The notes under the pieces are model-generated. The model had not been told where the DNA came from. It saw only the letters and a list, made by a program, of their open reading frames with translations, and made no database searches. The position numbers and the translations under genes were made by a program. From Rhodoblastus sp963804045 (lineage in GTDB: Bacteria > Pseudomonadota > Alphaproteobacteria > Rhizobiales > Beijerinckiaceae), in the NCBI GenBank assembly GCA_963804045.1, contig CAWDOR010000033.1, forward strand, positions 124,001 through 188,000: a DNA stretch of 64,000 nucleotides, in the 5' to 3' direction. Positions 9,767 to 17,800 of the stretch are shown one piece after another (the first letter of the stretch is position 1; every line of letters starts with the position of its first letter).

Positions 9767-10461
9767 AACGGGCGTTAGCGCTGCGTCATTTGGCCTTCGA
9801 AAATCTCGGAGTTTTGGCGCGCATCCTCCCGGATTACGGCCTTGCCGCCGATTATCACGAGGTCGGCCTCGGGCCGCTGCCCCGCGCCGACATCGGGGCC
9901 TGCGATCTGTTGATCGTGCTGGGCGGCCCGATCGGCGTCTATGAGACGCGGGATTATCCGTTTCTGGCAGAGGAAATCGCCGCCATAGGCGCGCGCCTGC
10001 AAGCGAAGAAGCCAACCCTGGGCATTTGTCTGGGCGCGCAGATGATGGCGGCGGCGCTGGGCGCGCCGGTGGGGCCGGGGCCGGGCAGGGAGATCGGCTA
10101 CGCGCCGCTGACCCTGACAGAAGCCGGTCAAAACGCGCCACTGGCCGCTTTGCGAGGGGTCGATGTGTTGCATTGGCACGGCGACGCTTTTGGGCTTCCG
10201 GAGGGCGCGGTCTCCCTGGCCTCGACGCCGCTGTGTCCCCATCAGGCTTTTGCGCTGGACAAATATGCGCTGGCGTTGCAATTCCACGCCGAAGTCGAGC
10301 CGGCGGCGCTGGAATCCTGGCTGGTCGGTCATGCCTGCGAATTGGCGAAAGTTGGGATCAAGCCCGGCGATCTTCGCGCCCAGGCGGCGGCCAAGGGCGA
10401 GGCGACGGCGGCGGCTGGCGAAAAAATGTTCCGCGCCTGGCTGGATGGGATTTTTTCATGA
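9763..10461 (+). CDS. Class I glutamine amidotransferase (GuaA-N-like), inside the mur cluster
   Basis: 232 aa from a GTG at 9763 that overlaps the murC TGA (GTGA). An upstream in-frame ATG at 9724 lies inside murC and is unlikely. The stop overlaps the murB ATG (ATGA at 10458-10461), so the gene is coupled on both sides. A complete class I triad is visible: nucleophile Cys89 in GICLGAQ, His175 and Glu177 in QFHAEVE, with the oxyanion-hole segment VLGGPIGVYE near residue 52. Family knowledge: such domains release ammonia from glutamine for a partner synthetase, or hydrolyse gamma-glutamyl compounds. There is no synthetase domain here, so the acceptor is unknown. Location suggests a link to murein precursor metabolism, but that is inference. 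Confidence 0.8.
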   Translation: MKRALALRHLAFENLGVLARILPDYGLAADYHEVGLGPLPRADIGACDLLIVLGGPIGVYETRDYPFLAEEIAAIGARLQAKKPTLGICLGAQMMAAALGAPVGPGPGREIGYAPLTLTEAGQNAPLAALRGVDVLHWHGDAFGLPEGAVSLASTPLCPHQAFALDKYALALQFHAEVEPAALESWLVGHACELAKVGIKPGDLRAQAAAKGEATAAAGEKMFRAWLDGIFS

Positions 10462-11381
10462 GTTTTGCCGATATCACCCCGCGTCTGACCGAACTCATGC
10501 CCGAATTGCGCGGGCGCCTCACCGCCAATGCTGAAATCGCGCCTTTCACCTGGTTTCGCGTCGGCGGCCCGGCCCAGGTTCTATTTAATCCTTTGGATGA
10601 AGAAGACCTCGCTTATTTTCTTAAGAGTCTACCGCAAGATATTGAAGTTACAGTAATTGGTCTTGGCTCCAATCTCATAATTCGCGATGGCGGGATCGAG
10701 GGTGTCGTGATCCGTCTGGGCGGCAAGGCTTTTGGCGAAGTCAAAATCGAGCCGGGACACAGGCTGCGCGTAGGCGCCTGCGCGCCGGACATGCGCGTCG
10801 CCAAGGCGGCCGCCGAGGCCGGCATCGACGGCCTGGCCTTTTTGCGCGGCATTCCCGGTTGCATTGGCGGCGCCTTGCGCATGAACGCCGGCGCCCATGG
10901 CGGCGAGACGAAGGACGTGCTGGTCGAGGCCCGAGGCGTCGATCGCCAGGGCGAGGTCCACCTGTTCAAGGTCGAGGATCTGCGCATGACCTACCGCCAC
11001 AGCGGCGCGCCCGAGGATATTATCTTTACCGAGGCGCTGTTTCAGGGCCGTCCGGGCGACCCGCAAGAGATTTTGGCGGAGATGGACCGGATCACCGAGG
11101 CGCGGGAGAAATCCCAGCCGATCCGCGAAAAGACCGGGGGGTCCACGTTCAAGAACCCGCCGGGGGAAAAGGCCTGGCAATTGGTGGACAAGGCCGGCTG
11201 TCGCGGCCTGGCGGTCGGCGACGCCCAGGTCTCGGAACTGCATTGCAATTTCCTGATCAATCGCGGCAAGGCCACCGCCGCCGATATCGAAAATCTCGGC
11301 GACGAAATCCGCGCGCGGGTCAAGGCGACGAGCGGCGTCGATCTGCACTGGGAAATCAAGCGGATCGGCGTGAAGGGTTGA
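10458..11381 (+). CDS. murB: UDP-N-acetylenolpyruvoylglucosamine reductase MurB
   Basis: FAD- and NADPH-dependent reductase making UDP-MurNAc. 307 aa from the ATG at 10458; a longer in-frame opening from 10026 lies within the preceding gene. FAD-binding signatures TWFRVGGPAQ (31-40) and GLGSNLIIRDGG (68-79), GIPGCIGGALRMNAGAHG and the catalytic-serine segment GGSTFKNP are present. Odd: bases about 10577-10690 (residues 40-78) are strongly A+T rich (36 of the 100 bases 10581-10680 are G or C) and use codons such as CTA, ACA, GTA and ATA that neighbours avoid, although the protein stays canonical. Last gene of the dcw run here. Confidence 0.96.
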   Translation: MSFADITPRLTELMPELRGRLTANAEIAPFTWFRVGGPAQVLFNPLDEEDLAYFLKSLPQDIEVTVIGLGSNLIIRDGGIEGVVIRLGGKAFGEVKIEPGHRLRVGACAPDMRVAKAAAEAGIDGLAFLRGIPGCIGGALRMNAGAHGGETKDVLVEARGVDRQGEVHLFKVEDLRMTYRHSGAPEDIIFTEALFQGRPGDPQEILAEMDRITEAREKSQPIREKTGGSTFKNPPGEKAWQLVDKAGCRGLAVGDAQVSELHCNFLINRGKATAADIENLGDEIRARVKATSGVDLHWEIKRIGVKG

Positions 11382-11396
11382 GGGGGCTCTTTGCTC

Positions 11397-11424
11397 AAAA
11401 AAACCCGCCGGGAGCGCCGGCGGG
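11397..11424 (-). terminator. Rho-independent terminator of thrS
   Basis: Perfect eight-base stem CCCGCCGG / CCGGCGGG (11404-11411 and 11417-11424) with loop GAGCG. On the minus strand it is followed by seven T residues (complement of 11397-11403). It lies just after the thrS stop and between the convergent murB and thrS genes. On the plus strand no T-run follows, so it is assigned to thrS. Confidence 0.85.
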
Positions 11425-11432
11425 GCCAAAAA

Positions 11433-13362
11433 TCAGCGCAAATCCGGCGGCGTCGCCTCCGCCGCCAGTTCCGCCAGGGCCTCGTCGAGGCCCCTAAAAG
11501 TCTGGGCTTGCGAGCCGAGGCGGCGGATCGAGACGGTTCTGTCGGCGGCTTCCTTGCGGCCGACGACGATCAGTACGGGAATTTTGGCCAGCGATAATTC
11601 GCGCACCTTGTAATTGATTTTTTCATTGCGCAGATCGGTGTCCACCGTCAGCCCGGCCTTGCGCGCCAAAGCGGCGATTTCCAGCGCGTAATCGTCGGCG
11701 TCCGAGGTGATGGTGCAGATCACCGCCTGCACCGGCGACAGCCACAAAGGCAGATGACCGGCGAAATGCTCGATCAAAATGCCGGTAAAGCGCTCCAGCG
11801 AGCCGAAAATGGCGCGATGGATCATCACCGGCGTCTGCTTTTCCAGAGTCCGAGCCAATATAGAAGGCGCCGAAGCGCCCGGGCAGGTTGAAGTCGACCT
11901 GCGTGGTGCCGCATTGCCATTCGCGGCCAATGGCGTCGCGCAGCGTATATTCGAGCTTGGGGCCATAAAAGGCGCCTTCGCCGGGATTGATCCCGGTTTT
12001 CACGCCCTGCGCCGTCAACTCGTCCAGAACCTTTTGCAGCGCCGCTTCCGCGCGGTCCCAATTCTCGTCGGTTCCCACGCGCTTTTCTGGCCGCGTCGAC
12101 AGCTTCACCACGATGTCGTCGAAGCCGAAATCCTTGTAGATGGTCATGACCATCTCGTTGATTTTCATGGCTTCCGCCATGATCTGATCCTCGGTGCAGA
12201 AAATATGCGCGTCGTCTTGCGTAAAGGCGCGCACCCGCATCATCCCGTGAATCGCGCCCGAGGGCTCGTAGCGATGGACAATGCCGAATTCGGCGATTTT
12301 CAACGGCAGGTCGCGATAGCTTTTCAGCCCGTTCTTGAAAATCTGCACATGTCCCGGGCAGTTCATCGGCTTCAGCGCGAAAACCCTGTCGTCCTCGGTC
12401 TTGGTGAGGAACATGTTCTCGCGATAGGTCTGCCAATGGCCCGAGGTCTCCCACAAGGCGCGGTCGAGCACCTGCGGCGTGTTGACCTCGACATAGCCGA
12501 GCGCCTGCTGGCGGCGGCGCATGAAGGAGATCAGCCGCTGGAACAGGGTCCAGCCCTTGGCGTGCCAGAAGATCGTGCCGGGGCCTTCCTCCTGGAAATG
12601 GAACAGGTCCATTTCGCGCCCCAGGCGGCGATGGTCGCGGCGCTCGGCCTCTTCCAGTCGCTTGATGTAAAGGTCGAGATCTTCCTGCTTCGCAAAAGCC
12701 GTGGCGTAGATTCGCTGCAACATCGGCTTGGTCGAATCGCCGCGCCAATAGGCCCCGGCCACCTTCATCAGCTTGAAGGCGTTGCCGATCTTGCCGGTCG
12801 AGGGCATATGCGGGCCGCGGCACAGGTCGAGCCAGTCGCCCTGGCGATAGACCGAGATTTTCTGATCCGCCGGAATGGCCTGCACCAGCTCGACCTTAAA
12901 AGCTTCGCCATGTTTCTCGAACCAGGCGATGGCCTCGTCGCGGCTCCATTCCTCGCGGACGATGGGCCTGTCGGCGGCGACGATCTCGCGCATCTTCTTC
13001 TCGATGGCGGCGAAATCTTCCGGCGTAAACGGCTCGGCGCGATAGAAATCGTAATAGAAGCCGTTTTCGATCACCGGGCCGATGGTGACCTGGGTTCCCG
13101 GATAGAGCGCCTGGACCGCGTCGGCCAGCACATGGGCGGCGTCGTGGCGGATTAGTTCGAGCGCGCGCGGGTCGTCGCGGTTGAGAAATTCGATTCTGGC
13201 GTCGGCGGTCACCGGCGCAGCCGCGTCGACGATGACGCCGTCGAGCATCATGGCCACGGTCTTTTTCGCCAGCGAGGGCGCGATGCTTTTGGCGATGTCG
13301 AGGCCGGACAGGCCAGCTTCGAAGGCGCGCGACGCGCCATCGGGGAAGGTCACGGAAATCAT
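11433..13362 (-). CDS. thrS: Threonyl-tRNA synthetase ThrS, frameshifted as read
   Basis: Class II aminoacyl-tRNA synthetase for threonine. The ATG at 13362 is preceded by AGGAG; the TGS domain comes first, then the editing domain with HDAAH and DLCRGPH, then the catalytic core with the zinc-binding Cys of MNCPGH. At about residue 505 the frame is lost: one base too many at 11843-11850, after which the anticodon-binding part (TPVMIHRAIFGSLERF onward) continues in another frame to 11433. Removing one base, for example A11845, gives an uninterrupted 642-aa protein of normal length. The site abuts GAGTC at 11846-11850. The gene is essential and single-copy in most bacteria, so I take this as a sequence error and not a pseudogene. 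Confidence 0.9.
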
Positions 13363-13449
13363 GTCAAAACTCCTGCTCACTCGCCGAGACGAGCCGGCGT
13401 AAGCGAATGCTTCCGCCTTTCCTAATCCGATTTGGCCGGGATGCGCAAG

Positions 13450-13509
13450 AATGCCGTTTTGGCTCGGAGAACGCCGTCTTGGCCCGAAAAACGCCGTCTT
13501 GGCCCTGGA
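13450..13509. repeat. Three tandem 20-bp repeats
   Basis: Three adjacent 20-base units beginning at 13450, 13470 and 13490, with consensus AAYGCCGTYTTGGCYCKGAR. Units 2 and 3 share their first 15 bases. They lie in the divergent gap between thrS (minus) and the hypothetical gene at 13566 (plus). They could be an operator array or simple slippage; nothing else in the gap tells which. Confidence 0.7.
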
Positions 13510-13565
13510 GATTGACGCGGAGGTCAAGCGAAGCCACACTCCGCCGCGAAAAAAAGTGGTGACTC

Positions 13566-14477
13566 GTGCGGCGTTACATCAAACAGATTCAATTGGGCGT
13601 GTTCGCTTTGGCCGCCGCCGCGCTGGCGGCGACCGGCGTGGTTCTGCTGTCCGGCCCCCGGCTGGCGCCTCCGTCGGCGGAGGAGACCCAAGCCGCGCCT
13701 CAAGCCGCGCCCAAAACCGCGCCCGAGGCGGACAAGCCGGCGGAATCGCCGCCGCTGGCCGTCAAGCCGGTCGCCACCCAATCGGTGTCGCCCGAGCCCT
13801 ATGTGCCGCCGGATCTGGAGCTGGAATCCGCCTGGGCCGACAAATTGCGCGAGGCCCCGGACTATCAGGCGTTTTTCTCGGCGATGCGCGCCGGCTTTCC
13901 CGCCGAATGGATCAAGGCGCTGCGCGAGACCGCCGCGCAGGGCGGTTTGCAAAAAGCCGATGGCGTCGATCTGCTGATGAGCGAATCGGTGCGCCTAGCG
14001 CGGCAGAACAGCGGCTTGCTGGCGGCCAAGGCCGGCGGCGCGGCGCTGGACACATTATTCGCGCGCCTGTTGCAGGTCGCCCGGCAGTTGGCGGCCGGCG
14101 ACGCCGCGCTTTGTCTCGACTATCTCAACGGCGCGCCGGCGGATCGCTTTGTGGCTTTCGCCGCGCTGCATCGCGGCCTGATGGGCGCGCAGGCGCTCGC
14201 CGGCCTGGAGGCGATGGAGGACGGCGGTCGCGAGAAAATCCAGCGCGACGCGCCCGGGCCAAGCGATTTCGACGATCTGGAAAAGGCGTTGAAGGCGAGG
14301 GGCCTGCCGGCCCAGGCGATCGCTCTGCTGCTCGACGGCAAGCCGCCGGAAACGCCGATCCCCGACGACCAGGCCTGCGCCAATGGCCTCGCCTATCTGG
14401 AGACGCTGGCGGCCTTGCCCGAGCCGCAGCGCATGAGGCTCTATGCCCTGGCCGTGCAATTGATGGCGCATGAATAG
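13566..14477 (+). CDS. Hypothetical protein with N-terminal membrane anchor
   Basis: 303 aa from a GTG at 13566; no better start is seen. A short basic N-terminus (RRYIK) is followed by one hydrophobic segment (about residues 11-30), then a Pro/Ala/Glu-rich linker (about 35-75) and a mostly helical, Ala/Leu-rich domain to the end. This predicts a single-pass inner-membrane protein with the bulk outside the cytoplasm. I do not recognise the family. Convergent with yidD, whose 3' end is 15 bases away. Composition matches its neighbours. Confidence 0.7.
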   Translation: MRRYIKQIQLGVFALAAAALAATGVVLLSGPRLAPPSAEETQAAPQAAPKTAPEADKPAESPPLAVKPVATQSVSPEPYVPPDLELESAWADKLREAPDYQAFFSAMRAGFPAEWIKALRETAAQGGLQKADGVDLLMSESVRLARQNSGLLAAKAGGAALDTLFARLLQVARQLAAGDAALCLDYLNGAPADRFVAFAALHRGLMGAQALAGLEAMEDGGREKIQRDAPGPSDFDDLEKALKARGLPAQAIALLLDGKPPETPIPDDQACANGLAYLETLAALPEPQRMRLYALAVQLMAHE

Positions 14478-14492
14478 CCTCATCCCCATCCC

Positions 14493-14834
14493 CTAGCCTT
14501 GGCCCTGGTCCTCGGGCTTGACCGCCTCGCAGACCGGCTTGCGCCGCCAGGACCCGTAGCGCCAGGGGTGCAGCGGATCGCCGCGCGCCGGCAGGGTTTT
14601 CGGCACGGGGTCGAAGCCGGAATCGCCCAGAGGGTGGCAGCGGCACAGCCGGGACAGGCCGAGCCAGCCCCCGGCCCATAAGCCATAGCGGTCGAGCGAT
14701 TCGTCCATATAGGCCGAACAGGTCGGCAGATAGCGGCAGTTGCGGCCGATCAGGCTGGACAGGCTCAACTGGTAGAGCCTGACAAGCCCGCGCGCCGCCT
14801 GCCGAGGCCAATTTTCTGGGGCGATCCCGGCCAA
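14493..14834 (-). CDS. yidD: Membrane protein insertion efficiency factor YidD
   Basis: Small amphipathic protein of the inner-membrane face that assists YidC-dependent insertion. 113 aa from a TTG at 14834 preceded by GGGAAGGAG at good spacing; no ATG fits. The family core is plain: ARGLVRLYQLSLSSLIG, then the Cys-containing CRYLPTCSAYMDES, then RLCRCHPLGDSGFDPVP. The gene is not next to rnpA-yidC here, unlike in many bacteria. Confidence 0.9.
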   Translation of the reverse strand: MAGIAPENWPRQAARGLVRLYQLSLSSLIGRNCRYLPTCSAYMDESLDRYGLWAGGWLGLSRLCRCHPLGDSGFDPVPKTLPARGDPLHPWRYGSWRRKPVCEAVKPEDQGQG

Positions 14835-14969
14835 GCTGTTCTCCTTCCCGGCGTCAATAAACTGTTGCAAGAAAACGACGCCGCCGACAATCCCTTTCCC
14901 GTGGTCTGTCTTTGGCTGTTCAGCCGCTCGCCCCGCTGCTAGAAGTCGAATCCCGAAGGAGAGACGATT

Positions 14970-15830
14970 TTGAAGAGCGTGCTGCGCAATCTGCTTTTCG
15001 CCGTGGCGACTAGCGCCAGTTCCATTGCTTTCGCGGCCGATCTGCCGTCGATCAAATCGGCGCCGGAGCCGGTTTCGGACGACTGGATCGTCACGCTTTC
15101 CGGCCAGTTGAGCGTCGGCCCCTCCTATCCCGGCGCCAAGACCTACACATTCTACGGCCTTCCCGGCATTGGCCTGCGTCGCGCCAGCGAAGTCGAGCAT
15201 TACAGCACCCCGGACGATGGCTTCAATTTCGCCCTCTACAACAATGACTGGTTCCGCTTCGGCGTGGTCGGCCGCGTCGTCGGCGACCGCCCGGTGCATA
15301 AGAATCGCGAACTGGTCGGCATGAGTTATGTCCCGCCGAGCGTCGAGCTGGGCGGCTTCGCTGAAGTCAATCCGCTGTCCTGGGCGCGCCTGCGCGTCGA
15401 AATCCGCCAGGCCGTGACCGGCCATAGCTCGGTCACGGCGACCGCCGGCGCCGATATTTGGCACAGCTGGGGCCAATGGACGTTCTCCATCGGCCCGCGC
15501 GCCTATTTCGGCGACGACGGCTATGCGCAGCGCTTCTTCGGCGTCACTCCGGCCCAGGCGCTGGCCAATAATCTCGCTGGCGGCAATCTCGCCGCCTATA
15601 ATGCGGACGGAGGCCTCACGGCGGCCGGCGGCACGGTCGCCGCGCGCTACGACCTCAACGAGTTCTGGCGCATCACCGGCTATGGCAATTACCAGCGCCT
15701 GACTGGCAGCGTCGCCGGCAGCCCCATCGCCATTCGCAGCGGCTCGCGCGATCAATACATGGCCGGCGTCGAACTCGCCTATCGCTGGAGAACCGGCAGC
15801 CTGCCGCTGATCGGCGCCCTGGGTTTCTAA
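14970..15830 (+). CDS. MipA/OmpV family outer membrane protein
   Basis: 286 aa from a TTG at 14970 behind a GAAGGAGAG ribosome-binding site. A signal peptide ends near residue 22 (ASSIAFA-ADLP). The rest alternates polar and hydrophobic residues in beta-strand fashion, with the family hallmark YPGAKTYTFYGLPGIGLRR, and ends in phenylalanine, the usual C-terminal signal of an outer membrane barrel. MipA links MltA to PBP1b in E. coli, whereas most alphaproteobacterial homologues are porin-like proteins of unknown cargo. Monocistronic as far as can be seen. Confidence 0.85.
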   Translation: MKSVLRNLLFAVATSASSIAFAADLPSIKSAPEPVSDDWIVTLSGQLSVGPSYPGAKTYTFYGLPGIGLRRASEVEHYSTPDDGFNFALYNNDWFRFGVVGRVVGDRPVHKNRELVGMSYVPPSVELGGFAEVNPLSWARLRVEIRQAVTGHSSVTATAGADIWHSWGQWTFSIGPRAYFGDDGYAQRFFGVTPAQALANNLAGGNLAAYNADGGLTAAGGTVAARYDLNEFWRITGYGNYQRLTGSVAGSPIAIRSGSRDQYMAGVELAYRWRTGSLPLIGALGF

Positions 15831-15916
15831 GTTCCGTTTTCAAGGCGAAAGCGAAAACCCCGGCGGCGCGGCCTTTTTTCATTCTCTCGTTTCGCCTTGT
15901 CGCGTCGCCCGTCTCC

Positions 15917-17416
15917 TCAGGCGACGCGCCCGGCGAGGGCGCAGGGGGCCGCCTCTGGCGCGTCCCAATAGAGCGCGTCGCCAGCGAGATCGACCGCGAT
16001 CTCGCGCAGGCCGGACGGCAGGCTCGCGAAACCGTCGGTCCAGCGCCAGCCGTCGCCGCCGTCGAGCCAGCCACCCTTCAACGCCGCCAGCGGCAGGCGG
16101 ACGCCGTCGCAGACCAGTCGGACGACCGATACGCCGAGGCGGCGGTCGTCGGCGCTGTCGGGGCGCATATGGCCGGGGGTCCAGACCCGCGACGCCAGCC
16201 GCAGCGTCCGCGTTTCCGCCGGCAGGCGGAAGACATGCCGGCCGCCGGAGATTTGCGCAGGCGAATAGGCGACGCCGTCCGCGATAATCCGCAACGCGGG
16301 GTCGCGGGTGGCGACAAAACCCAGTTCGCCGGCGCGCGAAAACAGCGCCGCCTTGGCCGCCTCGACATCCGCGCCGTGCTTGCGGATCGGCAGGCAGGTT
16401 TCGCCCGCGCTTTTCGGCGCGAAATCCGGATGCAGCTCGACGAAACCGCCGCCATTGGCGAAGGCGGTGCGATTGCCGCAATCGAGATAGCTTTCCGCCG
16501 CCAGGCCCTCGGCCAGCACGATGTCATGGGCGTCGAGCTCGACATGGAAATAATCGACGCGCGCGACCTCCAATTGCGCGACGGTCGCGCCATTGGCCAG
16601 CAGGATCGCCGGGATCAGCACGTCGCCGCAGCGGATATTATGGCCGGGGCTGACCCAGAGATCGCGGCGGGGAAGACATTCGCCAAAAGCCCCGGCGGAA
16701 ATCCGCACCGGCTGGATGCTTTCCGGCGCGACATGGCTGCGCGTGTTGAGGCTGCGCAAACCGATCCAGACCACCGGCCGCCGCCCGCCGCCGGCGGTGA
16801 GCGCGACATCGCCAACACGCAAATCCTCCACCGCGACCTCGCCGCGCGCGGTCAGGATGCGCGTGCCCCGGCAATAGCAGGGCAGCGGAGCCGGCGTATA
16901 GGTGTAGGTGATGTCCAGCGTCGCGCTGACCGTCGCGGCCGCAGTGAGGGACACATTGCCGCCGCCCCCCTGCACAGTTTGCGCGGTCTGTGTCGACGCA
17001 AGGATGGTGAACGCGCCTTGCTCGAAGGATGCGAGCGACGAAGCGGTTAAGGTGATTAGCTGGGGATAAGACGAAACGGTTTGCGCAAACGGAGCCGAAC
17101 CGCCGGCGGCCAGAGTGGAAGATGGCGTGAACACGTCTGAAGTGATCGGAATAAGCTGAGGAGAGACATCCGGCGCCGCAATGTCGATCAGGACGACCGT
17201 TTCCTCAACATCCGCACCGGCGGTCTCCGAAACGGAACCGTTATTCGTTAACGCGCCCGACACGCTAAAAGTGTCGGCGTAGGTGATGGTGACCCCGGTC
17301 AGCGTCCCGAGCGCCGGATTGAAACCGGCGAACTGTGTCGAGCCGTTGACGGTGAAGGCCGTGGTGTAGTCGGTGAGCTGCGGCGGAATCGTTCCGTCTT
17401 GCGTAATCGTGGCCAT
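15917..17416 (-). CDS. Hint (hedgehog/intein) domain protein with choice-of-anchor-type N-terminus
   Basis: 499 aa from the ATG at 17416 (an in-frame TTG five codons upstream overlaps its TTGAGG ribosome-binding site). The first about 185 residues are Thr/Ser/Ala/Val-rich beta-type sequence resembling the choice-of-anchor E domain of secreted proteins (FNPALGTLTGVTITYADTFS). A Hint_2 domain then starts with CYCRGTRILTARGEVAVEDL and continues through WVSPGHNIRCGDVLIPA and VDYFHVELDAHDIVLAEG to about residue 350, followed by an unrecognised C-terminal domain. No signal peptide is visible, so export by a type I-like route is possible. Whether the Hint module self-cleaves is unknown; the first Cys is present. 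Confidence 0.8.
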   Translation of the reverse strand: MATITQDGTIPPQLTDYTTAFTVNGSTQFAGFNPALGTLTGVTITYADTFSVSGALTNNGSVSETAGADVEETVVLIDIAAPDVSPQLIPITSDVFTPSSTLAAGGSAPFAQTVSSYPQLITLTASSLASFEQGAFTILASTQTAQTVQGGGGNVSLTAAATVSATLDITYTYTPAPLPCYCRGTRILTARGEVAVEDLRVGDVALTAGGGRRPVVWIGLRSLNTRSHVAPESIQPVRISAGAFGECLPRRDLWVSPGHNIRCGDVLIPAILLANGATVAQLEVARVDYFHVELDAHDIVLAEGLAAESYLDCGNRTAFANGGGFVELHPDFAPKSAGETCLPIRKHGADVEAAKAALFSRAGELGFVATRDPALRIIADGVAYSPAQISGGRHVFRLPAETRTLRLASRVWTPGHMRPDSADDRRLGVSVVRLVCDGVRLPLAALKGGWLDGGDGWRWTDGFASLPSGLREIAVDLAGDALYWDAPEAAPCALAGRVA

Positions 17417-17794
17417 GCCGGCGAACCTCAAGGTTCCGACGCGCCGCAGGCCTGCCGAAGAGGTAGGCGCCGCTGCGTCAAGCCAAGCTTATTCACCCCG
17501 CATGGTTGGCGGTCAACACGCCGCCAAGGGCGTCGCGGCTCGGACCCTTCGCGCGCGGCGCCGGTCGCGCTGAGAGAGATAATGCTATTTCAACGAGATA
17601 GGTTGGCGCGCGCGCAACGGCGGGTTGCGCCGCCCTGTCACGCCTCGGTATAAATACGGATAAGTTGCTGTATTCACGATTTTAGCGGGGACAGCGCCGG
17701 GGCCTCAAGGCCTCGCCGCCGCCCGCCAAAAGCCGATGCGCGTCACTTCTGCGCGTCACTTCTGCGCGTCACTTCTGCGCGTCACTTCTGCGCG
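17417..17794. other. 378-bp intergenic region
   Basis: Between the Hint-domain gene and the DUF3298-like gene, both on the minus strand. It holds a plausible promoter for the Hint gene (17488-17516), an A+T-rich stretch near 17650-17690, and a 13-bp tandem array from 17737 that runs into the 3' end of the next gene. No credible ORF. Confidence 0.6.
17488..17516 (-). promoter_or_regulatory. Candidate promoter of the Hint-domain gene
   Basis: On the minus strand TTGACC (complement of 17511-17516) is followed after exactly 17 bases by AATAAG (complement of 17488-17493), about 72 bases before the ATG. The -35 is good and the -10 only fair, so this is a tentative sigma-70 promoter. Confidence 0.35.
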
Positions 17795-17800
17795 TCACTT
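17737..17800. repeat. 13-bp tandem repeat, four and a nearly complete fifth unit
   Basis: Units TGCGCGTCACTTC at 17737, 17750, 17763 and 17776 are identical, and a fifth begins at 17789 and matches 12 of 13 bases. The TGA stop of the upstream minus-strand gene (complement of 17795-17797) lies inside the last unit. Because 13 is not a multiple of three, copy-number change would alter any reading frame crossing it. Confidence 0.9.

Noticed and set aside
8129..10141. A 670-codon minus-strand frame opposite murG, murC and the amidotransferase
   Set aside because: Antisense shadow with no domain; the plus-strand genes are overlapping and canonical.
11843..11850. Programmed frameshifting in thrS
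   Set aside because: No slippery heptamer, stimulatory hairpin or precedent in this family; the coincidence with GANTC favours a read error.
17737..17800. Possible CRISPR-like array
   Set aside because: Units are 13 bp and directly adjacent, with no spacers; it is a simple tandem repeat.
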